From Saccharopolyspora gloriosae (GTDB lineage Bacteria; Actinomycetota; Actinomycetes; Mycobacteriales; Pseudonocardiaceae), in the NCBI RefSeq assembly GCF_022828475.1, contig NZ_CP059557.1, positions 372,001 to 436,000 of the forward strand: a stretch of DNA of 64,000 nucleotides, written 5' to 3'. The notes beneath the pieces were generated by a model. That model made no database searches. It saw nothing but the letters and a program-made list of their open reading frames with translations, and was not told the origin of the DNA. Positions 62,006-64,000 of this stretch are shown one piece after another. Within the stretch, counting starts at the first letter, position 1. Every line of letters begins with the position of its first letter. A program made the translations under genes and the position numbers.

Positions 62006-62021
62006 TTAGGTCTAGACCAAT
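62006..62021. promoter_or_regulatory. DasR-responsive element (dre)
   Basis: The core GGTCTAGACC (62009-62018) is a perfect palindrome and the wider site matches the dre consensus TGGTCTAGACCA at 11 of 12 positions. It lies 19 bp upstream of the SIS isomerase start and 264 bp upstream of the DasR-like gene. Confidence 0.85.
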
Positions 62022-62284
62022 GCTAACCAACGTGCCGCTCCCCCGAGAGTGACGCGCGTGACACTCCTGCTGCCACCCGGCGTTCGATTCAAGATCACCA
62101 ATGTGGGAAAACTGGGGAGAACGTGATGATCGTGCCGTTGTTCAGGCATGCTGGACAGTCGTGGCGCGGCGAGCGGTGAGTCGCCGCTCGCGCGGGGCGA
62201 CGGCTCCACCGGGACGCGGCGGATGTCGGTGATCAGCGGCCGCGGCCATCGCGTCAGGGGCGAGGTTCGGCGGTAGGAGGACAG
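62022..62284. promoter_or_regulatory. Upstream region of the DasR-like gene
   Basis: The rest of the divergent gap. No second dre is visible, so autoregulation would have to act through the site at 62006-62021. GGAGGA (62276-62281) serves as ribosome binding site for the regulator. Confidence 0.45.
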
Positions 62285-63040
62285 ATGCTGGAAACGTCGG
62301 TGTCCGGCGGGGCGGACACCCCGGTGCGCGCACAGCGCGAACCCAAGTACTGGGGGCTCAAGCAACACCTGCTGGACATGCTGCGATCGCTACCGCCGGG
62401 ATCACCGATCCCGACCGAACGCGCGCTGGCCGCCGAGTTCGACGTCTCCCGCACCACCGTGCGCCAGGCGCTCGCCGAACTCACCGTCGAAGGCCGGCTG
62501 CTGCGGGTGCAGGGCAAAGGGACCTTCGCGGCGAAACCGAAGGTCGCGCAGCGGCTCCAGCTGTCCAGCTACACCGAGGACATGCGAGCCCAGGGCCGCC
62601 AGCCCACCTCCCGGTTGCTGGAGGTCGTGGAGGAACCCGCCGATCACGAACTCGCGAGCCTGCTCGGCACCCGCGCGGGCGCGACGGCGCTGCGCCTGCG
62701 GCGGCTGCGGCTCGCCGACGGGGAACCGATGGCCATCGAGACCACGCACCTGGCGCTGTCCCGCTTCCGCGGCTTGACCACTCGGCTGGAGTCGGGCGGC
62801 TCGTTGTACCGGGTGCTGCGGGAGCACTTCGGCGTGGAACTCGGGCACGCCGACGAGACCATCGAAACCGCGTTGGCCAGCCCCGAGGAGGCCGAGACGC
62901 TCGGCGCCGAGGTGGGCCTGCCGATGCTGCTGCTGTCCCGGCACTCCTTCGACTCCGCCGGTGAACCCGTCGAATGGGTCCGCTCCATCTACCGCGGCGA
63001 CCGCTACAAGTTCGTCGCCCGCCTGAACCCGCCGCAGTGA
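62285..63040 (+). CDS. dasR: GntR/HutC-family regulator, DasR-like
   Basis: A 251-residue repressor. The winged-helix DNA-binding domain is at about residues 23-90 ([20 protein letters not shown], then [12 protein letters not shown]), followed by a UTRA effector domain (from about 105) with [30 protein letters not shown] and [16 protein letters not shown]. In Streptomyces DasR senses glucosamine-6-phosphate and controls chitin and GlcNAc use. The adjacent dre site and amino-sugar genes fit an orthologous role. The start is ATG 62285 with GGAGGA upstream. Confidence 0.88.
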   Translation: MLETSVSGGADTPVRAQREPKYWGLKQHLLDMLRSLPPGSPIPTERALAAEFDVSRTTVRQALAELTVEGRLLRVQGKGTFAAKPKVAQRLQLSSYTEDMRAQGRQPTSRLLEVVEEPADHELASLLGTRAGATALRLRRLRLADGEPMAIETTHLALSRFRGLTTRLESGGSLYRVLREHFGVELGHADETIETALASPEEAETLGAEVGLPMLLLSRHSFDSAGEPVEWVRSIYRGDRYKFVARLNPPQ

Positions 63041-63049
63041 CGGCCGCGC

Positions 63050-63997
63050 TCAGGCGAGGCTGAGCACGGCAGCGAAGTCCTCGGCGTCGATGTTGCCGCC
63101 GGAGACGACCGCGACGGTGCGGCCCGGCGGCAGTTGCCGGTGCAGGCAGGCCGCGACCGCGACCGCTCCGCTGCGCTCGGCCACGATCCGGGCGTGCCGG
63201 GCGAGGTGAGCGACGGCGGCGTCGATCTCCGGTTCGGTGACGGTGACGATGTCGTCCACGCGGTCCACCAGGTGCCGGAAGGTCAGCTCGGAGGGCTCGG
63301 CGGTGAGCCCGTCGGCACCGGTGCGGGTGCGCAGCTCGACCGGCCAGGACACCCGATGCCCCGCGTGCAGGCTTTCCCGCGCGTCCGCCGCCAGCTCCGG
63401 CTCCACTCCGACGATCTTCGCCGTGGGCCGCCGGGCGCGGATCGCGGTGGCGACTCCGGACAGCAGCCCGCCGCCGCTGACCGGCACCACCACCACGTCC
63501 ACGTCCAGATCGGCCGCGATCTCCAGGCCGACGGTGCCCTGGCCCGCGATGACGGCGAGATCGTCGAACGGCGGCACCAGCGTCGCCGCCCGCTCGGCGG
63601 TGATCCGCCGCGCGGTGCTCTCCCGCTCGGCCACCTCGACCGGCACGATCTCGGCGCCGAGCGCTCGCGCGGCGGCGATCTTGGCGGCCGGTGCGGTGCG
63701 CGGGACGACGACCGTCGCGGGGACGCCGAAGGCGTGCGCCGCGTGCGCCACCGCGCGGGCGTGATTCCCGCTGGAATAGGCGACGACTCCGCGTGCCCGG
63801 ACCGGTTCGGGGAGTGCGGCGATCGCGTTCAGCGCGCCGCGGATCTTGAACGCGCCGGTCGGTTGCAGGTTCTCCGGTTTCACCCAGACTTCCCGGTCGG
63901 CCCCGGGCAGCGGCAGCAACGGCGTGCGGACCGCCGCCGACGGTCCCGGCACGGCGTGAATGCGGTGCTGAGCGGCTTCGATGTCCTGCGGTGTCAC
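63050..63997 (-). CDS. Threonine/serine dehydratase-like PLP enzyme (start near window edge)
   Basis: A 315-residue fold-type II PLP enzyme. The PLP lysine is in TGAFKIRGALNA (about residues 46-57), SSGNHARAVAHAA follows, and the PLP phosphate loop is VPVSGGGLLSGVA (about 172-184); SGGNIDAEDF near the C-terminus completes the family pattern. No ACT regulatory domain is present, so it is a short catabolic-type threonine or serine/threonine dehydratase. The visible GTG at 63997 fits the usual start, but the frame could extend past the window edge. It converges with the DasR-like gene. Confidence 0.85.
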   Translation of the reverse strand: MTPQDIEAAQHRIHAVPGPSAAVRTPLLPLPGADREVWVKPENLQPTGAFKIRGALNAIAALPEPVRARGVVAYSSGNHARAVAHAAHAFGVPATVVVPRTAPAAKIAAARALGAEIVPVEVAERESTARRITAERAATLVPPFDDLAVIAGQGTVGLEIAADLDVDVVVVPVSGGGLLSGVATAIRARRPTAKIVGVEPELAADARESLHAGHRVSWPVELRTRTGADGLTAEPSELTFRHLVDRVDDIVTVTEPEIDAAVAHLARHARIVAERSGAVAVAACLHRQLPPGRTVAVVSGGNIDAEDFAAVLSLA

Positions 63998-64000
63998 CAG

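Noticed and set aside
1-64000. Prophage, plasmid origin or biosynthetic gene cluster
   Set aside because: Apart from the IS481-family element there are no phage, replication or integrase genes, and the AfsR-type regulator and PF04672 methyltransferase stand without polyketide, peptide or terpene synthase genes.

Overview
The window is high-GC actinobacterial DNA. Its gene content (CarD, MhuD, LpqE, EspG, DasR-type GntR, an AfsR/SARP regulator, ectoine and hydroxyectoine genes) fits the Pseudonocardiaceae, probably a Saccharopolyspora-like organism; the genus is an inference. Positions 3378-16754 keep the gene order of Mycobacterium tuberculosis Rv3579c-Rv3592 (mhuD, mutY, a small membrane protein, radA, lpqE, carD, ispD, ispF, cysS, rlmB). 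disA and the carbonic anhydrase gene are missing from their usual places.

Layout. 1-6392: a DrrA/DrrB-type ABC exporter (its permease cut by the window edge), a membrane-anchored endonuclease/exonuclease/phosphatase protein, a sirtuin, the haem-degrading MhuD, and a YhgE/Pip-like membrane protein coupled to a degenerate ABC ATPase. 6578-16754: DNA repair (mutY, radA), CarD, isoprenoid precursor synthesis (ispDF), cysS and rlmB. 17114-21506: a LURP-one-like protein, an MBOAT/SGNH O-acetylation pair and a two-helix K+ channel. 21568-24446: a zinc ABC importer with candidate Zur boxes. 25108-27492: an MsiK-type sugar ATPase divergent from a LacI regulator. 27888-31179: a four-gene membrane/polyamine cluster (DUF4178, DUF4247, DUF350, membrane spermidine synthase). 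31601-35721: trehalose metabolism (otsA and an otsB-GH15 fusion). 36135-40234: a ThrE exporter, tRNA-Thr, a VOC protein and a secreted trypsin-like protease. 40624-44299: ectABC and ectD. 44488-52999: a SAM methyltransferase, an ADP-ribosylglycohydrolase-like protein, an AfsR-type regulator, an IS481-family element and a GDSL hydrolase. 53312-57304: a disordered Pro-rich protein next to an EspG-like type VII secretion chaperone. 58420-63040: amino-sugar genes (BadF-type kinase, SIS isomerase, DasR-like repressor with a dre operator), with an amidohydrolase. The window ends in a threonine dehydratase-like gene.

The most unusual feature is a family of eight dispersed, roughly 100-nt hairpin repeats (A to H) between genes. 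Their stems differ in sequence from copy to copy but remain paired, while the internal-loop sequences are constant. Each copy carries one of two structured tails, and five of the eight sit between converging genes. An IS481-family element has inserted exactly at the edge of one copy, leaving a 6-bp target duplication that also supplies the transposase stop codon. A second repeat class is a set of GTGAACGG/CCGTTCAC palindromes, four of them in a 107-bp tandem array downstream of msiK.

Two genes (8182-8798 and 53551-56525) are interrupted by apparent one-base losses in G/C homopolymers. These look more like assembly errors than real mutations.
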